Assembly (NCBI GenBank): GCA_029862725.1
Contig: JAOTWT010000064.1
Location: forward strand, 1 to 10,504
Direction of reading: 5' to 3'
Source: Acidobacteriota bacterium
GTDB lineage: Bacteria > Acidobacteriota > Blastocatellia > Pyrinomonadales > Pyrinomonadaceae
DNA length: 10,504 nucleotides
Part shown: positions 1 through 7,298 of the stretch, piece by piece
Layout of the letters: every line of letters begins with the position of its first letter
How positions within the stretch are numbered: the stretch's first letter is position 1
Made by a program: the position numbers and the translations under genes
The notes under the pieces: generated by a model
The model's database searches: none
What the model was told of the DNA's origin: nothing
Seen by the model: only the letters and a program-made list of their open reading frames with translations

Positions 1-1008
1 TACATTCCTTACTGTTACTTCTCCGATTCGAATTGAATCCAAAAATCCGTAAACGATTTTGAACTTCCCCGAACCTCCGAGCGCTCTTGCGACACCGCCC
101 CTCGCTACCGGCCGAACCTTAAACTTCTTTGCGGTTTCTTCCGAGATCACCGTGATACCGGAACCCGTATCGAGGACAAAATCAAGGACTTCGCCGTTTT
201 TTTGAAATCGTACCGGGACGACGGGCCGGTTATTTACGATCCTCGTTTCGACGATCGTCGTAGATTCTCCGGCAAGTTGATAAATACCCGAACGATTTCC
301 GAGAAAACTCAAAAACCTGATCAGGCCGCGGATCCGGTCACGGCGCTCCGTGTCGTTGTCGGGAGCAATCCTGAGAAATCTTTCGTATGCTTTCGCGGCT
401 TCCTTATAACGTTCGCCGCGCGAGGAGACCTGCGCCAGCGCGTACTCAAAATCGGGTTCAAGGCGGTTGTAAAAAACGGCTTCCTGCAGGTTGAGTATGC
501 TTTCGCGAACGCGATTTTGATGAAACTCGAGCATTCCCAAAGAGGCCCACGCGAGCGCTTCCCGTTTGTTGAGTGCTATCGCATTTGTCAAAAACAGGCG
601 GGCTTCCGCAAAATCCCCGGTGGCCAGGTAAAGCGATCCGAGAATCGCAAACGCATAGGAATTCTCCGGATCTTCCTGGGCGACCTTAAGGGCGTGTTCG
701 TAGGAATCCAGAAGCCGCCTTTGTTTGAAATAAACATAGGCGATGTCCACTTTGGCGGTGTGGTTCCCGGGATCCGTCGCCAGCACCCTCTTTATTGTTC
801 TTTCGGATTCGCCAAAAAGGCCTTTTCTCAATTGCTTTCGAGCCAGTTTCAAAAGCTTCTTGTTCGACTGTTCCGTGGCCAGGTCTGGAGCCGCAAAGGC
901 TTTTGCAACAGGCGTTTGAAGACTGAGCATGACCATCAGAAGCAGCGCAATAGCTACACCCCGAATTGCAAATCGATATCCCCATTCGAGATTCAATCTG
1001 ATCTGCAT
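1..1008 (-). CDS. TPR protein with C-terminal retropepsin-like aspartyl protease domain (partial)
   Basis: The minus-strand frame from ATG 1008 stays open for 336 codons to base 1, so the C-terminus lies outside the window. Residues about 11-40 form a basic-then-hydrophobic segment (core AIALLLMVMLSL) ending near AKAFAA, which is a signal peptide or N-terminal anchor. Residues about 50-220 hold roughly five TPR-like helical pairs with the usual small and aromatic pattern (for example AFAILGSLYLATGDFAEA). From about residue 258 comes a retropepsin-like fold: VVPVRF, then DFVLDTGSGITVIS with catalytic Asp280, followed by the glycine-rich ALGGSG. Single-domain retropepsins work as dimers, so one DTGS motif is expected. 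The product is probably exported or membrane-bound, with the TPRs binding a partner or substrate; its substrate is unknown. A PDZ domain often follows in such proteins but cannot be seen here. The gene lies 39 nt downstream of the glycosylase gene and may be co-transcribed. The start is fixed by an AGGAGG site. Confidence 0.85.
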   Translation of the reverse strand, partial: MQIRLNLEWGYRFAIRGVAIALLLMVMLSLQTPVAKAFAAPDLATEQSNKKLLKLARKQLRKGLFGESERTIKRVLATDPGNHTAKVDIAYVYFKQRRLLDSYEHALKVAQEDPENSYAFAILGSLYLATGDFAEARLFLTNAIALNKREALAWASLGMLEFHQNRVRESILNLQEAVFYNRLEPDFEYALAQVSSRGERYKEAAKAYERFLRIAPDNDTERRDRIRGLIRFLSFLGNRSGIYQLAGESTTIVETRIVNNRPVVPVRFQKNGEVLDFVLDTGSGITVISEETAKKFKVRPVARGGVARALGGSGKFKIVYGFLDSIRIGEVTVRNV

Positions 1009-1014
1009 TAGCTT

Positions 1015-1020
1015 CCTCCT
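1015..1020 (-). promoter_or_regulatory. Shine-Dalgarno site of the TPR-protease gene
   Basis: On the minus strand AGGAGG (within AAAGGAGGAAGC) lies six bases before ATG 1008. It is the strongest ribosome binding site in the window and fixes the start of the TPR-protease gene. Most other genes here have weak or no such site. Confidence 0.85.
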
Positions 1021-1047
1021 TTATTAAACCCATGACGATGACAACAG

Positions 1048-1701
1048 CTACTTGAGTATTTCACCAGTCTTCATAGACCAGAGCAATAAGTCCATTTCGT
1101 CAAAGTCTATTTCTAGTTGGTCAGCAAAGTCTCTTAGCTTTTTCTCTACCCTTAGATACACGTCACGCGACTTTGGTGGCTTGGGATCGTCGATTATTCT
1201 CAATTCGGCGAGACAATTCAGCACATGCTTGTCGAGAATCGCGTAACCTTTAAAGCCGATGTTCCGCAAAAAATGGCTCGCTTCCTTGTATGCGAGGCCC
1301 TTGATCCGCTTCTCTTTGACCAGCCAGTCCCTGCGTTCAAAATGCCCGTAGCTGCCGAGTTCCCGCTTCAAACGCATATTGCAATGCTGCCGCAGAAACT
1401 GTCGCGAAGCGACTATATACCGGGCGCGCGCATTCGGGAAGCGGTGGACGCCGGTCAGGGCCCTCGAAAGCCGTTTGCTGCCGCCCGACAATAACAGCGG
1501 CCGGACGGCCTCCACGGATCGAAGTCCCATTTTTGCCGAGCACCCTCCGGTGAAAAAACAAAAGACCATTTCCTCCCATATCCGTAAGTCACTGCCGGCT
1601 TTCCAAATATCTTCAAATTCCCGGAGCCGATGCCTGATTTCAACGACCCGTTGAAGATGCGTCGTTCTTATGTTTTCCTTCGTAATCTCGGCGCTTTTCA
1701 T
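1048..1701 (-). CDS. ogg: 8-oxoguanine DNA glycosylase/AP lyase, Ogg2 family
   Basis: The predicted 217-residue protein is a bifunctional base-excision-repair enzyme that removes 8-oxoguanine and cleaves the DNA at the resulting abasic site. The helix-hairpin-helix region reads IKGLAYKEASHFLRNIG, followed by YAILDKHVL. By family knowledge the Lys of YKEAS (Lys139, counted from ATG 1701) is the Schiff-base nucleophile and the Asp of ILDKH (Asp157) the catalytic acid. The protein ends in TGEILK; a C-terminal lysine that contacts 8-oxoguanine is a hallmark of Ogg2. The length matches archaeal Ogg2 (about 207 residues). The frame is open further upstream to a TTG at 1764, but a promoter at 1730-1758 lies inside that extension, so ATG 1701 is preferred, although it lacks a clear ribosome binding site. 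Ogg2 is best known in archaea and thermophilic bacteria. The TPR-protease gene follows on the same strand. Confidence 0.88.
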   Translation of the reverse strand: MKSAEITKENIRTTHLQRVVEIRHRLREFEDIWKAGSDLRIWEEMVFCFFTGGCSAKMGLRSVEAVRPLLLSGGSKRLSRALTGVHRFPNARARYIVASRQFLRQHCNMRLKRELGSYGHFERRDWLVKEKRIKGLAYKEASHFLRNIGFKGYAILDKHVLNCLAELRIIDDPKPPKSRDVYLRVEKKLRDFADQLEIDFDEMDLLLWSMKTGEILK

Positions 1702-1729
1702 TTGACCAAATGACTTCGAGTCCAAAACA

Positions 1730-1758
1730 ATAGTATTTCCGCGTGAGAAGACTGTCAA
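1730..1758 (-). promoter_or_regulatory. Sigma70-like promoter of the ogg gene
   Basis: On the minus strand a perfect -35 hexamer TTGACA (1753-1758) is followed after exactly 17 bases by TACTAT (1730-1735), which matches four of six -10 bases. Transcription would begin near 1723, about 22 nt before ATG 1701. This site overlaps the upstream TTG-initiated extension of the glycosylase frame and argues against it. Confidence 0.6.
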
Positions 1759-1959
1759 TATCAACGTTTTGCGTAGATTTCATGCCCAATCTCCGGCAGG
1801 TTTTTTCGAAACTGCTTCACTTTTAGTGATTTATCATGTATAAGGGTTTTGTATTGCTTCTATAAGCCTTGCTTAATAGAGCATCTTACCAACTCAAAAT
1901 ACCATCAGACAGATAGGGATAGGGTCCGTGAACTAGTGGGAAACGACGATGAGTGACTG

Positions 1960-1968
1960 TGGTATAAT
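1960..1968 (+). promoter_or_regulatory. Extended -10 promoter of dacB
   Basis: TGGTATAAT is a perfect TATAAT hexamer (1963-1968) preceded by the TGn extension. No good -35 hexamer lies 16-18 bases upstream, as is typical of extended -10 promoters. Transcription is predicted near 1975, giving a leader of about 70 nt before ATG 2044. Confidence 0.65.
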
Positions 1969-1973
1969 TTAAC

Positions 1974-1991
1974 CAGCGTGCTGCGACGCTG
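1974..1991 (+). promoter_or_regulatory. Hairpin at the predicted 5' end of the dacB mRNA
   Basis: CAGCGT (1974-1979) and ACGCTG (1986-1991) form a perfect six-pair stem with a six-base loop. It begins within a base or so of the predicted transcription start. A 5'-terminal stem-loop can protect mRNA from 5'-end-dependent decay. The role is inferred only from position. Confidence 0.4.
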
Positions 1992-2043
1992 ATGTTCAAC
2001 AGATACCCGCCTCGTCGGAAGACGCAGCAAAACAGTCGACAAT

Positions 2044-3456
2044 ATGAAGTTTAGAGATTTTAAATTTAATAGAGCATGGCGCAATTTTGCCGCTTTGGCG
2101 CTTGTATTCTTGATGTTCCACGCTTCGAGTGCCCAGTCGACCGCCAAGAAGCCGCTTTTTCAGGACATAAGAATCCCCAACGGTGCGCCGGATGCTACGC
2201 CGACGCCCGGTGTAAAACGAACCGGCAGTTCCTCTCCGATCAACGCCCCGGTGGTAAACAACGGGATGCGGACTTCGATTCCCGCCCTTTCAGAGCTTGA
2301 AATACCCGGGTATTCGGGGGTTCTTGTCGAAAGCCTCGACGGCAGAACAGTCCTCGACAGTTATTCGAGCAGCACTTTTAATCCTGCGTCTAATGTAAAG
2401 GTGGCAACAGCCTACGCCGTATTGAGGACGTTTGGAGTCAATTACCGGTTTCGTACCGACATCTGGACGGATGGCCAGATCGACCCGGTGACGGGCACCC
2501 TAAACGGGAATCTTTATGTCTCTGGCCGGGACCCGATATTCAATCTCGAACACGCCGTACGGCTTGCCCACGAATTGAATCAACTGGGCGTTAACAATAT
2601 CGATGGCGATTTGATCGTCACCGATAACTTTGCAATGAACTACAGCCCTTCGTCAAAGAGATCGGGATACCTGTTGAACTCAACCCTCGACGGTACAAAG
2701 CGATCTTCGGCGGCAGCGAAAGCCTGGCAGAATTTTTTGCTTAATTCCGGGGAGTACAAAGGCCCGGTACCCTTCCCGAGCGTCTCGACATCCGGAGATG
2801 TCTATGTTGAAGGCCTCCCGACGAATGCTCGTCTTCTTTTCTCGCATGAGTCCGCGCCTCTCAGGGAAATCATGAAAGTAACCCTGAGCTACTCAAATAA
2901 TTTCTTATCGGAAAGACTGGGCGACATGCTGGGCGGCGCATATGCTGTAGCACGCATTGTGCAGATGGACGCAAGAGTCCCGGCCGGACACTTTTCGCTT
3001 CAGACCTGCAGCGGTCTCGGTATAAACCGTGTAACTCCGCGGGCGCAAATGCGGCTCTTGAGAACATTCAGGTCATTTCTGGAGCGCAACAAAATGTCCT
3101 TCGCCGATGTGATGCCGGTGGCGGGCCTCGACGACGGAACGCTGCGAGGGCGTTTTAACGAGCTTTACAACCTGGGAAGCGTCGTTGGCAAGACCGGAAC
3201 CCTGGGCCGAACAGACGGCGGTGTGAGCACTCTCAGCGGCCAGATCAAAACGCGGAACGGGACCTACCTGTTTGTGATTTTCAATCAAAAGGGCAGCGTC
3301 TACCGTTTCCGCAGTTTCCAGAATTCTTTTGTCCCGCTCGTTCAGGGATTGCTCGGCGGGGCTTCAAAAATCAATTACGTGCCGGTCTCGATGGATCGTC
3401 GCCTTGCAAAGACAAGGATAACTCATCCGCGTGGATCGCGAGGCCGCATGGACTAA
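2044..3456 (+). CDS. dacB: D-alanyl-D-alanine carboxypeptidase/endopeptidase, PBP4 type (peptidase S13)
   Basis: The 470-residue protein is a low-molecular-mass penicillin-binding protein that trims or cleaves peptidoglycan peptides in the periplasm. A signal peptide covers residues about 1-31 (hydrophobic core FAALALVFLMF, likely cut after ASSA). A Pro/Thr/Ser-rich stretch to about residue 80 is probably a flexible linker. All three active-site motifs are present: SxxK as SNVK (Ser116-Lys119), SxN as SNN (284-286), and KTG (383-385) in VGKTGTLGRTDGG. The spacing of 168 residues between SxxK and SxN is shorter than in E. coli PBP4 (about 244), so the inserted domains are reduced. ATG 2044 is the first start in frame and directly precedes the signal peptide; no clear Shine-Dalgarno site is seen. 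Transcription is probably from the promoter at 1960-1968 and ends at the terminator just downstream. The family call is secure; the balance of carboxypeptidase and endopeptidase activity is not known. Confidence 0.93.
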   Translation: MKFRDFKFNRAWRNFAALALVFLMFHASSAQSTAKKPLFQDIRIPNGAPDATPTPGVKRTGSSSPINAPVVNNGMRTSIPALSELEIPGYSGVLVESLDGRTVLDSYSSSTFNPASNVKVATAYAVLRTFGVNYRFRTDIWTDGQIDPVTGTLNGNLYVSGRDPIFNLEHAVRLAHELNQLGVNNIDGDLIVTDNFAMNYSPSSKRSGYLLNSTLDGTKRSSAAAKAWQNFLLNSGEYKGPVPFPSVSTSGDVYVEGLPTNARLLFSHESAPLREIMKVTLSYSNNFLSERLGDMLGGAYAVARIVQMDARVPAGHFSLQTCSGLGINRVTPRAQMRLLRTFRSFLERNKMSFADVMPVAGLDDGTLRGRFNELYNLGSVVGKTGTLGRTDGGVSTLSGQIKTRNGTYLFVIFNQKGSVYRFRSFQNSFVPLVQGLLGGASKINYVPVSMDRRLAKTRITHPRGSRGRMD

Positions 3457-3479
3457 TAACATTTGCCTGAAACCATCTG

Positions 3480-3522
3480 ATGGCGGAAGCGGATTTTGAA
3501 TCGCTTCCGCCATTTATGTTTT
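3480..3522 (+). terminator. Rho-independent terminator after dacB
   Basis: A perfect 12-base-pair stem (ATGGCGGAAGCG at 3480-3491 with CGCTTCCGCCAT at 3502-3513) has a ten-base loop and is followed by the T-rich run TTATGTTTT. It begins 23 nt after the dacB stop and separates dacB from murJ. Confidence 0.85.
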
Positions 3523-3588
3523 GACGCTTGTTGATTTACAGTAAATGGTGCAGAATTTTGTCGCGGCCGAAACAATTCCGCGCTTGCG

Positions 3589-5298
3589 ATGAAGGACATA
3601 CCCGAACAGCCTGATCCGGAGTCCACCGGACAGGACACACCCAATAAAAACAGGAGCGTTGCCAAATCCGCCGGCATAGTTTCAATTGCCGTGTTGATTT
3701 CGCGAATGTTCGGGCTTATGCGCGAAATGGTTTTCGCGCGCTTGTTCGGAGCCGGATTCCTCCAGGACGCCTATGTCGTTGGATTTCGCATTCCGAATCT
3801 ATTGCGCGATCTCTTCGCTGAGGGAGCCTTGTCGGTTGCTTTTGTAAAGGTCTTCACGGATTATCAGGTAAATATCAGCGAAAAAGAAGCGTGGCGCCTG
3901 GCGGCTCTTATTTTTAACTGCCTTGCCATTGTCCTGAGTGCGATAGTAGTCATTGGAATCGTGTTCGCGCCATATTACGTTCCCTACCTCGCTTACGGTT
4001 TCTCCCCGGAAAAAGCTCGACTCGCCGTTACTCTGACCCAGATCATGTTCCCCTTTATCCTCTTCGTCGCACTCGCCGCAGTCGCGATGGGCGTCTTGAA
4101 CACCAAGGGAAATTTTGCAGTTCCGGCTTCGGCCTCGACCGCGTTCAATATCGTCTCGATTCTTTCGGGCCTCGGTTTTGCGTATTATCTGAGCGGCGGA
4201 GGTTGGAACAAGCCTCCCGATATATCGGCTATCCCGGAATTACCGGCGCAATGGGCGATCACGGGCATGGCCCTCGGCACTCTATTCGGAGGGTTGGCCC
4301 AACTGGGAATTCAGGTACCGTCGCTTTATAAAGTCGGTTTCCGTTTTAGACCTCTCGTTAGCTTTACGGATAATGGAGTGCGGCGCATTATGCGTTTGAT
4401 GGGGCCCGCGATAATCGGTACTTCTGCTGTTCAGATAAAGGTCCTCGTGGACACTTTTATGGTCTCAGGAATCGAGGGCGGAAACTCCTGGCTCCCATAT
4501 TCTTTCCGGCTGATGCAGTTTCCGATCGGGGTCTTCGGGGTCGCCATCGGAGTCGCCGCCCTGCCGACACTGGCAAGACTTGGTTCCCAGAATAATGTCG
4601 TCAAGTTCCGTTCGACACTCGCGGGTTCACTTGGTCTGGTATTCCTGATGACGATTCCTTCGGCATGCGGCCTGATCATTCTCGGGGAGCCGATCGTGAG
4701 GCTCATCTACCAGGGCGGTGCCTTTTCTGCCGCCGACACGAACATGACCGCCTGGGCGCTTGCCGGGTATTCGGTGGGTCTTGCCGCCTATGCCGCGATA
4801 AAGGTCCTGTCGCCGTCGTTTTACGCCCTCGAGGATGCCAAGACGCCGATGTATGTGAGCCTGGTTTCAGTAGGCTTCCACGTATTTTTCAGTTATACGC
4901 TCCTGACCGTTTTTTCGCGCATCGGAGTATCCGATAGCAATCCGAACGGATACGGTCATGTTGGTGTGGCGCTTGCGACATCGGTAGTCGCTACCCTGAA
5001 TTTCCTCGCGTTGACGATCCTCATGCGACGGAAAATAAGAAGGATCGAGGCCAGAAAAATCATCTCCTCGTTCATAAGAATCGCCGTGTCGTCGGCATTG
5101 ATGTCAGTTGTCTGCTGGGTCGCGTACCATTATTTGAACAGCCTGAACGAAACCAAAACCCTGGGCGTGAAATTCCTTGAGGCGTTCGGGCCGATTGCAT
5201 TAGGGGGGCTAACGTTTCTAATCGCCGCGAGGCTTCTGCGCGTCACAGAACTGGATCAGTTCGTCAATATATTCAAGAAGAAGTTGCTGCGTTCCTAA
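3589..5298 (+). CDS. murJ: Lipid II flippase MurJ
   Basis: This 569-residue polytopic membrane protein of the MOP superfamily (MviN/MurJ) moves lipid II across the cytoplasmic membrane for peptidoglycan synthesis. After a hydrophilic tail of about 25 residues the first helices carry the family signature SRMFGLMREMVFARLFGAG, then QDAYVVGFRIPNLLRDLFAEGA. By alignment from memory with E. coli MurJ, Arg39, Arg45, Asp60 and Arg73 correspond to functional residues Arg18, Arg24, Asp39 and Arg52, and Arg307 in FRLMQFP to Arg270. Hydrophobic stretches continue to the C-terminus, consistent with about 14 transmembrane helices. The length exceeds E. coli MurJ (511 residues), partly from the N-terminal tail. 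ATG 3589 has no obvious Shine-Dalgarno site; no later start is better before helix 1. A promoter is not clear but the preceding terminator requires one. The TAA stop (5296-5298) overlaps the ligA stop on the opposite strand. Confidence 0.95.
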   Translation: MKDIPEQPDPESTGQDTPNKNRSVAKSAGIVSIAVLISRMFGLMREMVFARLFGAGFLQDAYVVGFRIPNLLRDLFAEGALSVAFVKVFTDYQVNISEKEAWRLAALIFNCLAIVLSAIVVIGIVFAPYYVPYLAYGFSPEKARLAVTLTQIMFPFILFVALAAVAMGVLNTKGNFAVPASASTAFNIVSILSGLGFAYYLSGGGWNKPPDISAIPELPAQWAITGMALGTLFGGLAQLGIQVPSLYKVGFRFRPLVSFTDNGVRRIMRLMGPAIIGTSAVQIKVLVDTFMVSGIEGGNSWLPYSFRLMQFPIGVFGVAIGVAALPTLARLGSQNNVVKFRSTLAGSLGLVFLMTIPSACGLIILGEPIVRLIYQGGAFSAADTNMTAWALAGYSVGLAAYAAIKVLSPSFYALEDAKTPMYVSLVSVGFHVFFSYTLLTVFSRIGVSDSNPNGYGHVGVALATSVVATLNFLALTILMRRKIRRIEARKIISSFIRIAVSSALMSVVCWVAYHYLNSLNETKTLGVKFLEAFGPIALGGLTFLIAARLLRVTELDQFVNIFKKKLLRS

Positions 5299-7298
5299 GG
5301 GCTTTTGAGCAATTCCGAAAGTCCATTTTCGCTCAACACCGTAACCCCGAGCTCCCGCGCTTTCTTGAGTTTTGAGCCGGCCTTTTCGCCGGCGACCACG
5401 AAATCGGTATTCTTACTTACCGAAGAGGCTACGCGGCCGCCCCGGTCCTCGATTAAACGGCCTGCGTCGCTTCGCGTCATCGATTCGAGCTTCCCGGTCA
5501 GGACAAACGTCTTCCCGGCGAATGCCTGATCGAATGTTCCCGCGGAGGATCGCGGCGCCTCGAGACTGACACCGGACGCGCGCAAGCGCTCGATTAGCTG
5601 CCGGTTTTGCCCCGAGCGAAAAAAATCAAAAATACTTTGTGCGACCTTGGCGCCGATATCGGGTATTTGCTCCAATTCCTCGATCTCCGCGGTCATAAGG
5701 GCGTCGATCGAGCCAAAATGAGTGGTCAGGATCTTGGAGTAGCGTTCACCGATATGCCTTATGTCCATGCCAAAAAGCACCTTTTGCAGGCCCCTTTCTT
5801 TGCTCGCCTCAATTTGCCGGATGATGTTCCCCGCGCTCTTTTCAGCCATCCGGTCCAGGTCCGCGATCGTCTTCAGATCAAGCGAATACAAATCGGCGAC
5901 ATCCGAGACGAGGCCTCGTTCAACGAGCTGTTCGATTAGAATCTCTCCAAGTCCCTCAATATCCATCGCCTTTCGGTCGGCGAAATATGCGAGCCGGCCC
6001 TTTACCTTCGCGGGGCAGGACGGGTTTGTACAGCGAGTGACCACTTCTCCTTCGGGTCTCATCACCTCCCAATCACAAACCGGACAACGGGTCGGAAATT
6101 CATACGACCGCTCACTCCCATCCCTCTTCGATACGATAACCTTGAGCACCTGGGGGATTATTTCACCGGACTTTTCAATCAAGACGGTATCCCCGATCTT
6201 GACCCCGAGCCGCTCAATCTCATCCTGATTGTGAAGTGACGCACGCGAAACGGTCGTGCCCGCAAGGAGCACAGGTTCGAGTATTGCGACCGGCGTCAGG
6301 GCTCCTGTGCGCCCGACCTGTATCGAGATGTCCGCCAGGACTGTGGTCGCCTGCATGGCCGGATATTTATAGGCAATTGCCCAACGCGGGGCCTTCGATG
6401 TTGCACCAAACTCTTCCTGGAGCGAGGTTTGGTTGACCTTAACCACGACCCCGTCAATATCGTAATCAAACTCTTCCCGCCGGCTCTCTATCCTTTCGCA
6501 GAAATCGATTACCTTATCAAGATCCTTGCACAAGGCCCGGTTCGGGTTGACGTTAAACCCCGCCTTCTCAAGAAAAGCAAAGTTCTCCCAATGAGTTTCA
6601 AACGCTTTCTCATTCCCGGTCAGAAGGTCGTAGGGAAAAAAATCCAGACGTCTCGACGCGACCACCGCCGAATCCAGCATACGGATCGTACCGGATGCTG
6701 AATTGCGCGGGTTTGCGAAGGTCTTCCCGCCCTTTTCGGCGAGTTCCCGGTTGATCTCCTTAAAAACTGATCGCGCAATAAAGGCCTCTCCCCTAACCTC
6801 CAGTGGCCGCGAAAAAGCAGCCTTCAGCTTGAGAGGCACCGACCGGATCGTTTTTGCGTTTTGAGTAACCTCGTCGCCGCTGGTCCCGTCGCCGCGTGTC
6901 GCCGCTGTGACGAGTATTCCGCCCTCGTAATGAAGCGAGAGCGAAAGACCGTCGATCTTCAATTCGGCGACGTAATCGAAATCTCGGCCGTCGGCAAGTT
7001 TGAAGCAGCGCTCATCAAATTTCTTCAAATCCTCGATGTTGTAAGAGTTGTCGAGCGACATCATCGGGACCTTATGAAAAAACGTGGCGAAGCCATCGGC
7101 CTTGCCGCCAACCCTCTGCGTCGGGGAATCGGGCGTAACAAGATCCGGGTTCTCTTTCTCTATTTCGACAAGCCGCGCAAGAAGAGCGTCAAACTCGGAA
7201 TCTGAGATTTCCGGATCGGATTCCTCGTAATAAAGACGATTGTGCCGTTCAATCTCGGCACGCAGGCTCTCGGCCTCCTTTTTTACATCGACGCTCAT
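5295..7298 (-). CDS. ligA: NAD+-dependent DNA ligase LigA
   Basis: The 667-residue protein seals nicks in duplex DNA using NAD+ in replication and repair. The order is complete: domain Ia at the N-terminus (HNRLYYEESDPEISDSEFD, contacting the NMN part of NAD+), the adenylation domain with AELKIDG (Lys114 is the AMP-accepting lysine), a later WAIAYKYP motif with Lys311, an OB fold from about 318, a four-cysteine zinc finger (Cys405, Cys408, Cys423, Cys428), helix-hairpin-helix repeats from about 440 to 585, and a C-terminal BRCT domain (GKTFVLTGKLESMTR onward). The length is normal for the family. ATG 7298 overlaps the stop of the Rieske gene as ATGA and has a G-rich ribosome binding site, so translation is probably coupled. 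It is the last gene of a three-gene run; its stop overlaps that of convergent murJ. Confidence 0.97.
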   Translation of the reverse strand: MSVDVKKEAESLRAEIERHNRLYYEESDPEISDSEFDALLARLVEIEKENPDLVTPDSPTQRVGGKADGFATFFHKVPMMSLDNSYNIEDLKKFDERCFKLADGRDFDYVAELKIDGLSLSLHYEGGILVTAATRGDGTSGDEVTQNAKTIRSVPLKLKAAFSRPLEVRGEAFIARSVFKEINRELAEKGGKTFANPRNSASGTIRMLDSAVVASRRLDFFPYDLLTGNEKAFETHWENFAFLEKAGFNVNPNRALCKDLDKVIDFCERIESRREEFDYDIDGVVVKVNQTSLQEEFGATSKAPRWAIAYKYPAMQATTVLADISIQVGRTGALTPVAILEPVLLAGTTVSRASLHNQDEIERLGVKIGDTVLIEKSGEIIPQVLKVIVSKRDGSERSYEFPTRCPVCDWEVMRPEGEVVTRCTNPSCPAKVKGRLAYFADRKAMDIEGLGEILIEQLVERGLVSDVADLYSLDLKTIADLDRMAEKSAGNIIRQIEASKERGLQKVLFGMDIRHIGERYSKILTTHFGSIDALMTAEIEELEQIPDIGAKVAQSIFDFFRSGQNRQLIERLRASGVSLEAPRSSAGTFDQAFAGKTFVLTGKLESMTRSDAGRLIEDRGGRVASSVSKNTDFVVAGEKAGSKLKKARELGVTVLSENGLSELLKSP

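Larger units (their letters stand above)
1702..2043. other. Intergenic region between divergent ogg and dacB genes
   Basis: About 340 bases separate the two divergent genes. It contains the minus-strand ogg promoter at the left and the plus-strand extended -10 promoter and leader hairpin at the right. The middle (about 1765-1960) is AT-richer than the flanking genes. I see no convincing open frame, tRNA or riboswitch there, only a weak bulged inverted repeat at 1860-1879 of unclear meaning. Confidence 0.7.

Noticed and set aside
202..1011. A 269-codon open frame on the plus strand
   Set aside because: It lies opposite the TPR-protease gene, whose translation shows a signal segment, TPR repeats, DTGSG and a perfect ribosome binding site. 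The plus-strand product has no recognisable domain.
1702..1764. TTG-initiated N-terminal extension of the Ogg2 gene
   Set aside because: It contains a promoter for the same gene, and Ogg2 proteins are close to the shorter length.
1860..1879. Imperfect inverted repeat CTATAAGC / GCTTAATAG
   Set aside because: Short, AT-rich and bulged, without a T tract; too weak to call a terminator or operator.
1873..2077. A 12-base direct repeat (TTAATAGAGCAT at 1873-1884 and 2066-2077)
   Set aside because: Only two copies, one inside the dacB coding region, with no sign of an operator or mobile-element boundary; probably chance in AT-rich sequence.
3521..3556. A possible murJ promoter (TTGACG, TTTACA and CAGAAT boxes)
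   Set aside because: No pair of boxes has acceptable spacing and match, so I do not place a promoter there although one is expected.
3453..3677. A 74-codon minus-strand frame between dacB and murJ
   Set aside because: It spans the dacB terminator and the murJ start and has no domain or ribosome binding site.
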